From JAJYBV01 sp021812265 (GTDB lineage Bacteria; Chloroflexota; Ktedonobacteria; Ktedonobacterales; JACDGC01): a stretch of DNA of 25,802 nucleotides. The notes under the pieces were generated by a model that was given only the letters and a program-made list of their open reading frames with translations, did no database searches and was not told where the DNA came from. A program made the position numbers and the translations under genes. Positions 1-6,552 of this stretch are shown piece after piece; positions within the stretch are counted from its first letter, which is position 1; each line of letters begins with the position of its first letter. The stretch spans positions 1-25,802 of the forward strand of contig DAIDIC010000104.1 of the NCBI GenBank assembly GCA_027459525.1, read 5' to 3'.

Positions 1-444
1 TTAATTGCGTCGGATGGCAACCCTTCAAAAGTTATTGTTGTTTCTATTGCGGGACAATTCCTTCAAGCATATGACCATGGCAAATTAGTTAATTGGACAT
101 ATGTAACGACCGGCCGGCCGGGCATGGATACTCCGACAGGGTTTTTCAATGTTCAATTTGAACTCAGTCCTATTTTGTTTTATCCGATTTCAACCAACCC
201 AAGCTCTCCAGATTTCGGCTATTTAACAAAAGCGCAATATGGGCTTGATTTTGACGCCGGCGGATATTTTATTCATGACGCTTGGTGGCGCACCATTTAT
301 GGGCCGCCAAATGCTTCATTTCACTGGGATCCGGGCAGAGGTGAATATCAAGTAGGCAGCCATGGCTGTGTAAATACACCGCTTCAGATGATGGCGTGGC
401 TGTATTTATGGACCCCGGTTGGAACACCGGTTATTGTATTTTAG
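1..444 (+). CDS. L,D-transpeptidase (YkuD domain), 5' end outside window
   Basis: The reading frame is open from base 1 and ends at TAG 442-444, so only the last 147 residues are visible. They form a YkuD catalytic domain. A first strand (VIVVSIAGQFLQAY) is followed by TTGRPGMDTPTG, a conserved His in FIHD (visible residue 92), and the signature GSHGCVN with His121 and catalytic Cys123. Enzymes of this family cross-link peptidoglycan stem peptides (3-3 links) outside the membrane, or attach proteins to them. An N-terminal signal, anchor or peptidoglycan-binding module would lie upstream and cannot be seen. The domain runs almost to the C-terminus, so nothing follows it. A good terminator lies about 35 bases downstream. 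The family call is secure; whether the enzyme cross-links or has another role is open. Confidence 0.9.
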   Translation, partial: LIASDGNPSKVIVVSIAGQFLQAYDHGKLVNWTYVTTGRPGMDTPTGFFNVQFELSPILFYPISTNPSSPDFGYLTKAQYGLDFDAGGYFIHDAWWRTIYGPPNASFHWDPGRGEYQVGSHGCVNTPLQMMAWLYLWTPVGTPVIVF

Positions 445-479
445 TTCTGCGCGTTAGAGATACGCAGTAATATTTTTAT

Positions 480-514
480 CGCCGGCCTCTGATTTCAGGG
501 GACGGCGTTTTTTA
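480..514 (+). terminator. Rho-independent terminator after the L,D-transpeptidase gene
   Basis: The arms CGCCG and CGGCG enclose a second stem, CCTCTGA/TCAGGGG (one G-U pair), with a short TT loop. Six T residues follow directly. It lies 35 bases after the stop codon. Confidence 0.8.
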
Positions 515-524
515 TAATGAGAAA

Positions 525-554
525 TTGCAATCTATGGCAGAAATATGATATAGT
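525..554 (+). promoter_or_regulatory. Putative sigma70 promoter of tRNA-Arg
   Basis: TTGCAA (525-530) and TATAGT (549-554) are separated by 18 bases. This predicts a start near 561, about 40 bases before the mature tRNA 5' end. Confidence 0.5.
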
Positions 555-600
555 ACATTCAGACGCATGCAGGAATTGCATTTCTGCGATGTGTTTATTT

Positions 601-672
601 GTCCCCATAGCTCAGTGGATAGAGTGTTGGCCTCCGGAGCCAAAGACCGGCGTTCGAGTCGCCGTGGGGACG
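601..672 (+). tRNA. tRNA-Arg(CCG)
   Basis: A full cloverleaf can be folded by eye. The acceptor stem is GTCCCCA/TGGGGAC (601-607 with 665-671) and the discriminator is G672. The anticodon stem TTGGC/GCCAA encloses the loop CTCCGGA, giving anticodon CCG, which reads the Arg codon CGG. The T arm is CGGCG-TTCGAGT-CGCCG. The 3' CCA is not encoded (CCT follows), so it must be added enzymatically. The gene sits at the edge of a block of transposon debris and AT-rich genes, a common position for integrated DNA, although no duplicated tRNA 3' end was seen. Confidence 0.95.
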
Positions 673-716
673 CCTAACGAAGGGCTGTCAAAACCCCAAA
701 AAAAATCTGTCAGATA

Positions 717-737
717 CCCCAAAAATTGGATTTTGGG
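717..737 (+). repeat. Short hairpin downstream of tRNA-Arg
   Basis: CCCAAAA and TTTTGGG arms enclose the loop ATTGGA and are followed by ACATTTTTAT. It could be a weak terminator for the tRNA transcript. Nothing else convincing is seen between 673 and 820. Confidence 0.35.
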
Positions 738-820
738 ACATTTTTATCTTCAAAACTTCAGAACAACATCGATCCTATTTAGAAAAACTGTTATTCGCTC
801 AATATAATGGTTTATGTGTT

Positions 821-979
821 CTACTTCGTTTCATCAACACATCCGTTTTTAAGGGCATTCACTAATTTATCAAGGTAATTCTAAACTTCTTGTGGCGTAA
901 AAATATTTGGCGCAGCAACAATACATTGTACTTTGAGTGAGCCAAGTTTTGCAGCAATTTCTAGCCACTTGCGATAATG
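821..979 (-). pseudogene. Unidentified protein relic with an in-frame stop
   Basis: On the minus strand one frame reads HYRKWLEIAAKLGSLKVQ, then CIVAAPNIFTPQEV, a TAG, then NYLDKLVNALKNGCVDETK and a final TAG at 821-823. The composition and continuity across the internal stop look like a decayed protein rather than noise. The segment 'LEIAAKLGS' faintly recalls TIM-barrel sugar isomerases, but this is not enough for a name. It abuts and slightly overlaps the 3' end of the IS630 remnant. It may be host DNA at the insertion edge or unrelated. Confidence 0.3.
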
Positions 980-1637
980 GACAAGGAAAGATAATATGAA
1001 CAAAGCCGCTCCATGAACACGGGAACCGAAAGAAGGGCGGTTGGTTTAACCACAGCCCGTTTTCCAGCCACCCATTTGGGTTCAATCGGATTGAGACAAG
1101 GACTTTTCACCGGGAGAAAACATTGGAGAATCCGAACGTCCGTTTCTTGCCTCTTCACAGTGCGGTTGTGGGCCGCAATCCTGGATTGCACTTTCTTGCT
1201 TCTATGCCAAGAAACATTATCCCAGACCAACACGAACACTCGTTTCTGTTGGAGCGCCAATTGCTGAGTCACCCATTCTCAATATTGGATGGTCATTTCG
1301 CTGACTGGGCATTGTTCGATAAACCGCAGACACATGGCATCGGATTGAGGAGTGGGCTGCTCAGAAGAACGAAAGAGCATGCCATAGCAGGCAATCGCTT
1401 TTTGAGTTTTGTCCGATGAAGGAAACTGTCGCTCTAGTACCCGAGGAGGATGTTCCTTTTGAGCAAAAAAATGAACGACTGGCGTCGCTTCTCGGCTCCA
1501 CCAGACTGCATCCAAAAATCCCAAGGTCCAATCGGTATGAAATTTGGTGAGTTCTAGCAAGCTATCTCTTTGAGGTTTTTTCGTTCATAGCCAGGATCAT
1601 TGTTGGCAAAAGGGCAGGATGCAAGACGATTCTTGTG
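961..1637 (-). pseudogene. IS630-family transposase remnant (DDE domain, frameshifted and truncated)
   Basis: Reading on the minus strand gives most of an IS630 catalytic domain. It starts as NRLASCPFANNDPGYERK, then shifts frame in the six-base A run opposite 1576-1581. It continues RDSLLELTKFHTDW and GFLDAVWWSRE (the D of DAVWWSR is a catalytic Asp), and reaches MTIQY followed by an in-frame TGA at 1279-1281. After the stop the same frame resumes with FVLVWDNVSWHRSKKVQ (second Asp), CFLPVKSPCLNPIEPKW (catalytic Glu) and GKRAVVKP. The family is normally about 340 residues. The N-terminal helix-turn-helix part is missing and a TAA lies just upstream (1638-1640). One nonsense change, one frameshift and a truncation mean it cannot be active. 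No clear terminal inverted repeats were found. Confidence 0.85.
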
Positions 1638-1751
1638 TTAACTAGTGGAGGATGTAGAGAAAGAGGAGTGTGGGGATTAGGGAAGAATGAGCCGGATAGG
1701 ATTGAAAGAGATTTGGGTCAGTGTATTTCAATAATTATTCAGTATTTAAAT

Positions 1752-2141
1752 TCATTCAAAATTTAAATAATCAGAAATAGCCTCTGCAAGTAATCTACAA
1801 TCTGTTTTTGTATAAGCCCCTTTTATTAAAGCATGAGAGTAGGATCCCCCTTCTGGATCATGCACTACTTCAACAGGTGTTTTCTGAAATTGTAAATTCC
1901 TAACATCAATAGTTTGTAATATTCCAATTCTAAAACCATCCCCACGAGCCTTTACTTCAGCAATAAAGTCTTCAATATTTTCTATTAAGCGCTTAACATC
2001 AACGGAAACTTCTGGATCAGGTTTTTTGCCTCTATAAAATGCAATAGAAAGTATACGTCCATTTTCCCAATGATTGGGATGTATCCGTCGCAATAATTGA
2101 TCCTCATCCTCTATCTCAACCTTTTTAGAATATTTATCCAT
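1752..2141 (-). CDS. Conserved hypothetical protein (HP-GR-SVD-HA motif type), third gene of TIGR04255 cassette
   Basis: This 129-residue acidic protein has no signal peptide or membrane segment. Landmarks are LLRRIHPNHWENGRIL (about residues 16-31), VSVDVKRL (45-52), VHDPEGG (92-98) and HALIKGAY (102-109), ending with LAEAISDYL. I recall small bacterial proteins with the same HP...GR...SVD...HA-I spacing but know no function, so none is given. The ATG is two bases after the TAA of the preceding gene, and the Shine-Dalgarno AGGGAA lies inside that gene's end, so the two are almost certainly translationally coupled. Base composition is AT-rich like the two genes before it and unlike the trp region. 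Confidence 0.8.
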   Translation of the reverse strand: MDKYSKKVEIEDEDQLLRRIHPNHWENGRILSIAFYRGKKPDPEVSVDVKRLIENIEDFIAEVKARGDGFRIGILQTIDVRNLQFQKTPVEVVHDPEGGSYSHALIKGAYTKTDCRLLAEAISDYLNFE

Positions 2142-2143
2142 TG

Positions 2144-2746
2144 TTACTTCCCTAAAGTCAAGATAACCATTTTTATTAAATCAATTATATGAGTCCATGA
2201 ATCCTCATCTTTTTCTGAAAATTGGCGATCTTTCCCTTCTCCTTCAATTAAAAGATAACCTAATTCACCATTTGGTCCTATATCTACTTCTATTTCCTTA
2301 TGAGATCCAATCCACTCCAAATGAACGCCACCGTTTGGTATAGGAGCAATAACATCAGGAACCTTTACCTCATCAGTATCTAAACATAATCGAATAATCG
2401 CCATTACCAAGCGATGAGCAATACGAATCGATTCACTTGAGATAGGAACTGCTCCATAAGTATCCCAATCTTTTTCCAATCTTACAAATTTACTAAGGAT
2501 AATTCGAACATTATCAATCTTTTGAATACTTTGCGGATTGGATAATAAAGATGCCACAGCATCTGTTTGTGGATGATTTCTAAATCCAATACCAGCTTTC
2601 AATACCAATTTTGTAGATTCTGGTAAATAGGCCTGTTGGTTAAATCCTCCAAAAGATTGCGCTAATTTTTCAGATGGAACCAAAGATGTCTTATAGCTAT
2701 TGATGGCATAATCTTGTTGATTATACTCTTTAATAGAAAGTACCAT
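2144..2746 (-). CDS. Conserved hypothetical protein (W-x-x-YGA / GGVHLEW type), second gene of TIGR04255 cassette
   Basis: This 200-residue soluble protein has a poorly conserved first third, then LEKDWDTYGAVPIS (about residues 90-103), an Ala/Ile-rich helix, VIAPIPNGGVHLEW (132-145), EIEVDIGPNGELGYLL (150-165) and an amphipathic C-terminal helix. The pattern 'WD-YGA ... P-P-GG-LEW ... leI-i-pdG' recurs in my memory of hypothetical proteins next to TIGR04255 genes; no biochemical role is known to me. The start is well supported by an AAGGAG Shine-Dalgarno at 2754-2759. Spacing is 11 bases from the upstream gene and 2 bases to the downstream one, so the three genes form one transcript. Confidence 0.8.
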   Translation of the reverse strand: MVLSIKEYNQQDYAINSYKTSLVPSEKLAQSFGGFNQQAYLPESTKLVLKAGIGFRNHPQTDAVASLLSNPQSIQKIDNVRIILSKFVRLEKDWDTYGAVPISSESIRIAHRLVMAIIRLCLDTDEVKVPDVIAPIPNGGVHLEWIGSHKEIEVDIGPNGELGYLLIEGEGKDRQFSEKDEDSWTHIIDLIKMVILTLGK

Positions 2747-2757
2747 AAAAAGACTCC

Positions 2758-3486
2758 TTACTGAAATTTAAATCGTAATTTATCTGTGATACTAGCTTCA
2801 AATACCTCTTCTATCCTTGAATGAGCCTCTTCTATCCAAGAATCAATATTATCAATGTCAATACTACCAAGAATATTTAAATAATATCCTATCTCAAAAA
2901 GCACTATAAGCTTATCTATTGTTGAATCTGGCGCCGGATTCATTTTCATAGTAAGAAAGTCTCTATTATTTTCATATGGTATTTGCACATTCATTAAAAA
3001 AGCGCCATAAGGTTGAGGTAAACGTGGCCCCATATAAGGATAAAACTCAAAAAAATCTTCTATCTCAACAGTTGGAGTATCAAATTCTACTTTGTTAATA
3101 TACCGTACTGCTATTCCTTGTAACGCACTTGGGTGAACAATTTGCTTGTATATATTTAACCCCTGCTCTATTAAGGTGCGAAAATAATCCCATGAAGAAT
3201 AAGGTTTTAGATGATTAACTGTGAGTAAATTAGGGCCTACTTGAATTACAACTTCATTGTCTTGACGAGTAAAACGAGAAATTGCTATCATATTTGTTGA
3301 AGGAGATAATAAATCATCTCTAAAAGAAACATTTACTTGCATAACCTGTTCTTTTTGAGGAAAATCTTTTTCTAATTCCTTATATATTAATCCAGGAGTA
3401 GTTGCATCCCATCCAGAAGAAGGATCAAAATGAAACTCACAAATTGCCTCAATTAATGGAGGATTAGGATAAATATTCCCATTCAT
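2758..3486 (-). CDS. TIGR04255 family protein, first gene of a three-gene cassette
   Basis: This 242-residue soluble protein opens with IYPNPPLIEAICEFHFDP and then PGLIYKELEKDFPQKE, the hallmark start of the sporadically distributed TIGR04255 family, whose usual length is about 250. Later landmarks are ISRFTRQDNEVVIQVGPNLL, IAVRYINKVEFD (about residues 125-136), and a C-terminal segment WIEEAHSRIEEVFEASITDKL, which is also typical. The function of the family is not established. The ATG is preceded by GAGGA at a good distance. It is the promoter-proximal gene of an AT-rich operon with two small hypothetical genes. Patchy distribution and a neighbourhood of transposon debris suggest horizontal transfer. 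A conflict or toxin role is possible but unproven. Confidence 0.88.
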   Translation of the reverse strand: MNGNIYPNPPLIEAICEFHFDPSSGWDATTPGLIYKELEKDFPQKEQVMQVNVSFRDDLLSPSTNMIAISRFTRQDNEVVIQVGPNLLTVNHLKPYSSWDYFRTLIEQGLNIYKQIVHPSALQGIAVRYINKVEFDTPTVEIEDFFEFYPYMGPRLPQPYGAFLMNVQIPYENNRDFLTMKMNPAPDSTIDKLIVLFEIGYYLNILGSIDIDNIDSWIEEAHSRIEEVFEASITDKLRFKFQ

Positions 3487-3519
3487 AAGATAATTCCTCT
3501 TCTAACTCATCTACTATCT

Positions 3520-3549
3520 ATTATGCCTTATCATACAATAAAATCGCAA
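3520..3549 (-). promoter_or_regulatory. Putative promoter of the TIGR04255 cassette
   Basis: On the minus strand TTGCGA (3544-3549) and CATAAT (3520-3525) are 18 bases apart. This puts a start about 25-30 bases before the ATG at 3486. Confidence 0.45.
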
Positions 3550-3556
3550 ATGTTTT

Positions 3557-3724
3557 TTGGATACCCGTAATGATGCTGTTATTACAACACTCCGGAAATC
3601 TATCCAGGAAATCCATAGGCATATTCACTCTATGAAAATAACCATGTACCTTGCTTTGATCATTTTATCCATTGTTATGCTGATAGTGATATGGTCGCCA
3701 TATCTTCCAACGTTTTATTTTTGA
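3557..3724 (+). CDS. Possible small single-span membrane protein, or a fragment of one
   Basis: The plus-strand frame is open from 3542 to TGA 3722-3724. A charged amphipathic stretch (DTRNDAVITTLRKSIQEI) is followed by HRHIHSMKI and then a strongly hydrophobic segment, YLALIILSIVMLIVIW, ending YLPTFYF. The first in-frame start candidate is TTG 3557; an ATG at 3632 would leave 30 residues that are mostly the membrane span. Neither has a clear Shine-Dalgarno. The charged-helix-then-span layout looks like real protein, so this may be a small membrane peptide or the tail of a decayed gene. No family recognised. Confidence 0.25.
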   Translation: MDTRNDAVITTLRKSIQEIHRHIHSMKITMYLALIILSIVMLIVIWSPYLPTFYF

Positions 3725-3900
3725 ACGTTATAACCCATTCCAATACATCACATCAATATCACCCAATTGCTGTGATTTCTCTGAAAATAAGCAGATGAGC
3801 AATTCAATATAACAAGATCGTAATTGGAGCTATTTAATAAGCAAATAAATTTTTCTAAGGCTTCATCTATATCGATACTATCGTAAACGACGCAACAATC
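3725..3900. other. Gene-poor spacer downstream of the TetR gene
   Basis: No full gene is visible here. The only coding-like trace is the minus-strand fragment annotated at 3748-3899. No terminator hairpin with a T run was seen after the TetR gene. Confidence 0.5.
3748..3899 (-). pseudogene. Possible protein fragment resembling part of a response-regulator receiver domain
   Basis: The minus strand is open for 50 codons up to TGA at 3748-3750 and reads SIDIDEALEKFICLLNSS, then NYDLVILN. The order 'DEALE-(x)-NYDLVIL' resembles the helix-to-strand step before the phospho-acceptor Asp in receiver domains, but here an Asn-Cys follows instead of Asp. There is no start codon with a ribosome site and a stop precedes it. 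It may be chance; confidence is low. Confidence 0.18.
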
Positions 3901-4503
3901 TTATAACGACATTCCTGATTCCATATATAAGAAAGTTTTATTTATCATCCCAATGAAATCTTGCTGAGGCTCTTTGAATGCCGCAAAGGATACGGCAAAT
4001 AACGCGCCGATCAGCGCGCCGGAAAACACCTGCACTTCAAGCTCATCTGCTTTTCTTCCGGTGCGTTTAGCAATCATGCCGGAGAGAATATCGACTGTTG
4101 ATGCAAATTCATCCAGCATGCGCATTCGCAACTCTGGCGTCAGCATAGCCAGTTTAGCGCGTTCTTCCATTTGAGTGACCTCTTCAGATGAGAGGTGTGT
4201 TAAGACTGAAACCATTGCCGCACGAAAAGCTTGAATCGGACTTAATTCCGGCGGTTGTGATTCCAAAGCAGCAAATATCAAAGGATCAAGCGCATCATAA
4301 AGCACAGCATCTTCTTTTGTGGGAAAATACCGAAAAAAAGTACTGGGGGAGATTTCAGCTGCTTCCGCAATTTGCTCAATCGTTGTAGTGTCATATCCTT
4401 GCTCATGAAAAAGACGCAGGGCATGACGCTGGATTGCTTCTTTTGTTTTCGCTTTTTTGCGTTCTCGTAATCCATGCTTGGATGAAGTTTGTGGAACGTT
4501 CAT
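3901..4503 (-). CDS. TetR/AcrR family transcriptional repressor, probable regulator of the adjacent efflux pump
   Basis: This is a 200-residue regulator. The N-terminal DNA-binding domain spans about residues 13-60: LRERKKAKTKEAIQ, LFHEQGYDTTTIEQIAEAA and the recognition helix region ISPSTFFRYFPTKEDAV, matching the TetR signature closely. The rest is helical and would bind a ligand; the ending (GALIGALFAVSFAAFKEP) resembles the C-terminal domain of MftR-like members. The frame could open at TTG 4512, but ATG 4503 is preferred; neither has a strong ribosome site. The gene lies 220 bases downstream of a DHA2 efflux gene on the same strand. An inverted repeat on the efflux promoter is a plausible operator. 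Its own promoter candidate is at 4556-4585. Confidence 0.9.
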   Translation of the reverse strand: MNVPQTSSKHGLRERKKAKTKEAIQRHALRLFHEQGYDTTTIEQIAEAAEISPSTFFRYFPTKEDAVLYDALDPLIFAALESQPPELSPIQAFRAAMVSVLTHLSSEEVTQMEERAKLAMLTPELRMRMLDEFASTVDILSGMIAKRTGRKADELEVQVFSGALIGALFAVSFAAFKEPQQDFIGMINKTFLYMESGMSL

Positions 4504-4555
4504 GGATGTCAATTCTATGTATTTATCAGAAAAATTTGAGCGTAAGATCTCTATT

Positions 4556-4585
4556 ATTGTATACGATCCAATGCTATCATAGCAA
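4556..4585 (-). promoter_or_regulatory. Putative promoter of the TetR gene
   Basis: Minus strand TTGCTA (4580-4585) and TACAAT (4556-4561) are separated by 18 bases. The predicted start lies about 50 bases before the ATG. Confidence 0.4.
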
Positions 4586-4633
4586 GCGCAGGCAGTCTAC
4601 ACTTTTGCTCTGCTTCCAAATGAGGACAACAAG

Positions 4634-4658
4634 AGCCATCGCTTGCTAGGCGACGGCT
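4634..4658. terminator. Hairpin between the efflux gene and the TetR gene
   Basis: A 9-bp stem AGCCATCGC/GCGACGGCT (one mismatch on the plus strand, G-U on the minus strand) has the loop TTGCTAG. A long T run (4670-4676) lies on the plus-strand side, so on the minus strand the U tract is missing. It may only partly stop transcription between the two genes. Confidence 0.4.
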
Positions 4659-4726
4659 GCTGTTTTACATTTTTTTGCGAACCATCGTTTATTCGCCAAA
4701 TGGCAGATTTTTCTTTGCAAAGTTTG

Positions 4727-6280
4727 CTATAAAAGAATGTTTTCCATTTGAGAAGGTTGACCTTCTTGTGCAGATATCTGCTTCAATTGTGTTCGGTGAG
4801 GCAGGAATAGCAACGCCAAAATAACACCAGCGCCCGCAATTCCGGCAGCGACAACCAGAGAAGCGTCCATCCCATTGATGAATGCTATATGAACAGATCC
4901 CAATAATGTCGATGAATGCAGCTTCTGCGCTACAGCGAGTCCGCCAAAAAGACTGGAACGCGCCACAGCAGCGACAGATGGCGGCAAGCCATTCAGCTGC
5001 AGTTGATTTTGATAGGCAGCGCTCAACACACTACCCATGATTGCGGCTCCCAATGGGCCGCCAGTCTTTTGCAGCGCCTGCATAACAGCAGAAGCCACAC
5101 CACTGTTCTCTGCCGAAATCTCGATGAGCGCCGCAGAGACTGTTGTTGCCATGGTAATTCCCAGTCCTATGCCGGCAATCGCAGTCCACAGAATTAAGAA
5201 ATTGTCTCCGGATCCTGTATTCGTTGTGGAACCAAGGAACATACCAGCCGCAAGAATTGCAAAACCAATGGCGGCGCCAAATTTTGCTCCTATAACCTTG
5301 AGAAGACGAGTAGTTAAGCCAGCGCCAACAGTCAATCCCACAACCAGCGGTATGAGTCTTACTCCTGATCCCATTGCGTTAATGCCTTGGACTCCTTGGA
5401 AATATTGCGGCAACGTAAACATGACACCCACCATCGACAATACTAACACGGCGGCAAGCAGCACACCCCAAGTAAACGAGGTCGAGCGAAAAAGGGTTAA
5501 ATCCACTAATGGCTGTCCATGTGGCCGGCCGCCAAGCCATCTCTCCCAGAAAAAAAATCCAGCAAGTACAATGACACCGGCAATCATTGGAATCACTGCG
5601 CTGGGATCAGTCCAGCCGCTATGTCCGGCTTCAATCAGCCCATACGTTAAGCTCACCAATCCGCCAGTTGAGAATAAAACGCCCAGCACATCAAAGGATG
5701 GCAGAACCGGCGCGCGCGATTCAGGTATGATCATCAATGTTGCTAAAAGACCAATGAGCGCAACCGGCGCATTAATAAGAAAAACCCATCCCCACCAGTA
5801 GTGTGTTAAGAGCCAGCCTCCCAGAATTGGCCCGATTGGCATCGACAAAAAATTGGCAATACCCCATATTGCTACGGCCTTTGGGCGTTCTTCCTCTGTA
5901 AAGAGAACCGTCATCGTTGATACTGCCATGACGACGATGCCCGCGCCTGCCACTCCTAAAATAGTTCTGGCTGCAATGAATTCACCGGGTGTTTGTGAAT
6001 AAGCGCTGGCTATTGAGCCGCAGCCAAATAGTAATAACGCCATCAGCATGACTTTTTTACGGCCAAAACGATCCCCAAGCAATCCCGCCGGCAGCATCGC
6101 AGCAGCTAACGTTAACAGGTATCCTGAAGAAAACCATTGTAGATCCGATTCTTTCGCGTTGAGCGCAGTTGCAAGTGTTGGAATAGCCACACTCAAGATT
6201 GTGGCGTCCAGTCCAACTGCTAAAACCGCAAGCGTCAACGCGCCCAGCGCCCACCATTTGCTGTTCGTATTTGATTTCAT
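4727..6280 (-). CDS. DHA2-family (EmrB/QacA-type) drug:H+ antiporter, MFS
   Basis: This 517-residue protein has 14 predicted membrane spans, the DHA2 layout. Motifs visible are LDATILSVAIPTL in helix 1 (residues 24-36, motif D1), GLLGDRFGRKKVML (66-79, motif A between helices 2 and 3), ARTILGVAGAGIV (104-116) and GPILGGWL (150-157, antiporter motif C). Members export lipophilic or cationic drugs from the cytoplasm using the proton gradient. ATG 6280 is chosen over GTG 6292 because AGGTGG (6289-6294) sits at Shine-Dalgarno distance before it; the GTG is itself part of that site. There is no EmrA-type adaptor nearby, as expected for a single-membrane cell envelope but also seen elsewhere. The promoter carries an inverted repeat, probably the binding site of the TetR protein encoded downstream. 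Confidence 0.93.
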   Translation of the reverse strand: MKSNTNSKWWALGALTLAVLAVGLDATILSVAIPTLATALNAKESDLQWFSSGYLLTLAAAMLPAGLLGDRFGRKKVMLMALLLFGCGSIASAYSQTPGEFIAARTILGVAGAGIVVMAVSTMTVLFTEEERPKAVAIWGIANFLSMPIGPILGGWLLTHYWWGWVFLINAPVALIGLLATLMIIPESRAPVLPSFDVLGVLFSTGGLVSLTYGLIEAGHSGWTDPSAVIPMIAGVIVLAGFFFWERWLGGRPHGQPLVDLTLFRSTSFTWGVLLAAVLVLSMVGVMFTLPQYFQGVQGINAMGSGVRLIPLVVGLTVGAGLTTRLLKVIGAKFGAAIGFAILAAGMFLGSTTNTGSGDNFLILWTAIAGIGLGITMATTVSAALIEISAENSGVASAVMQALQKTGGPLGAAIMGSVLSAAYQNQLQLNGLPPSVAAVARSSLFGGLAVAQKLHSSTLLGSVHIAFINGMDASLVVAAGIAGAGVILALLFLPHRTQLKQISAQEGQPSQMENILL

Positions 6281-6305
6281 GGTATTAACCACCTTTATAA
6301 TGTTT

Positions 6306-6336
6306 CTATCTTTTTATAGTATATACCAAAAGATAG
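6306..6336. promoter_or_regulatory. Inverted-repeat operator candidate for the TetR repressor
   Basis: CTATCTTTT (6306-6314) and AAAAGATAG (6328-6336) form perfect 9-bp arms around a 13-base centre. The repeat covers the -10 box and much of the spacer of the efflux promoter, so a bound repressor would block polymerase. Confidence 0.65.
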
Positions 6337-6346
6337 TTAATGTCAA
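6318..6346 (-). promoter_or_regulatory. Consensus sigma70 promoter of the efflux gene
   Basis: On the minus strand TTGACA (6341-6346) and TATACT (6318-6323) are exactly 17 bases apart, close to full consensus. It lies about 35 bases upstream of the start codon and is overlapped by the inverted repeat. Confidence 0.8.
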
Positions 6347-6406
6347 TATTATAAATTTGAGAAAGTGGTGTCTCTCAAGCGCTTTTTCATCTTTTCTGAG
6401 GCATAA

Positions 6407-6435
6407 TTGCCGATATTCCGGATAAGAGATACAAT
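6407..6435 (+). promoter_or_regulatory. Putative promoter of the histidine kinase gene
   Basis: TTGCCG (6407-6412) and TACAAT (6430-6435) are separated by 17 bases. The predicted leader is about 110 bases and contains a small open frame starting at ATG 6510 (MMIVLHLLRK, stop at 6540-6542). Confidence 0.5.
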
Positions 6436-6552
6436 GAAATGAGATATTTGCGGCAATCCGACGCACAATATTGTTATTTCTGGGATAGAAGGGGTGGTGT
6501 CTGCTATAGATGATGATTGTGCTTCATCTGTTGCGGAAATAGTACAGATGTT

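Noticed and set aside
517..807. A 96-codon plus-strand frame covering tRNA-Arg.
   Set aside because: It runs straight through a perfect tRNA cloverleaf and has no protein-like features.
5037..5801. A 254-codon plus-strand frame opposite the efflux gene.
   Set aside because: It lies entirely antisense to a well-supported membrane transporter with all family motifs. The translation is Pro/Ser/Thr-rich with no domain, typical of a shadow frame.
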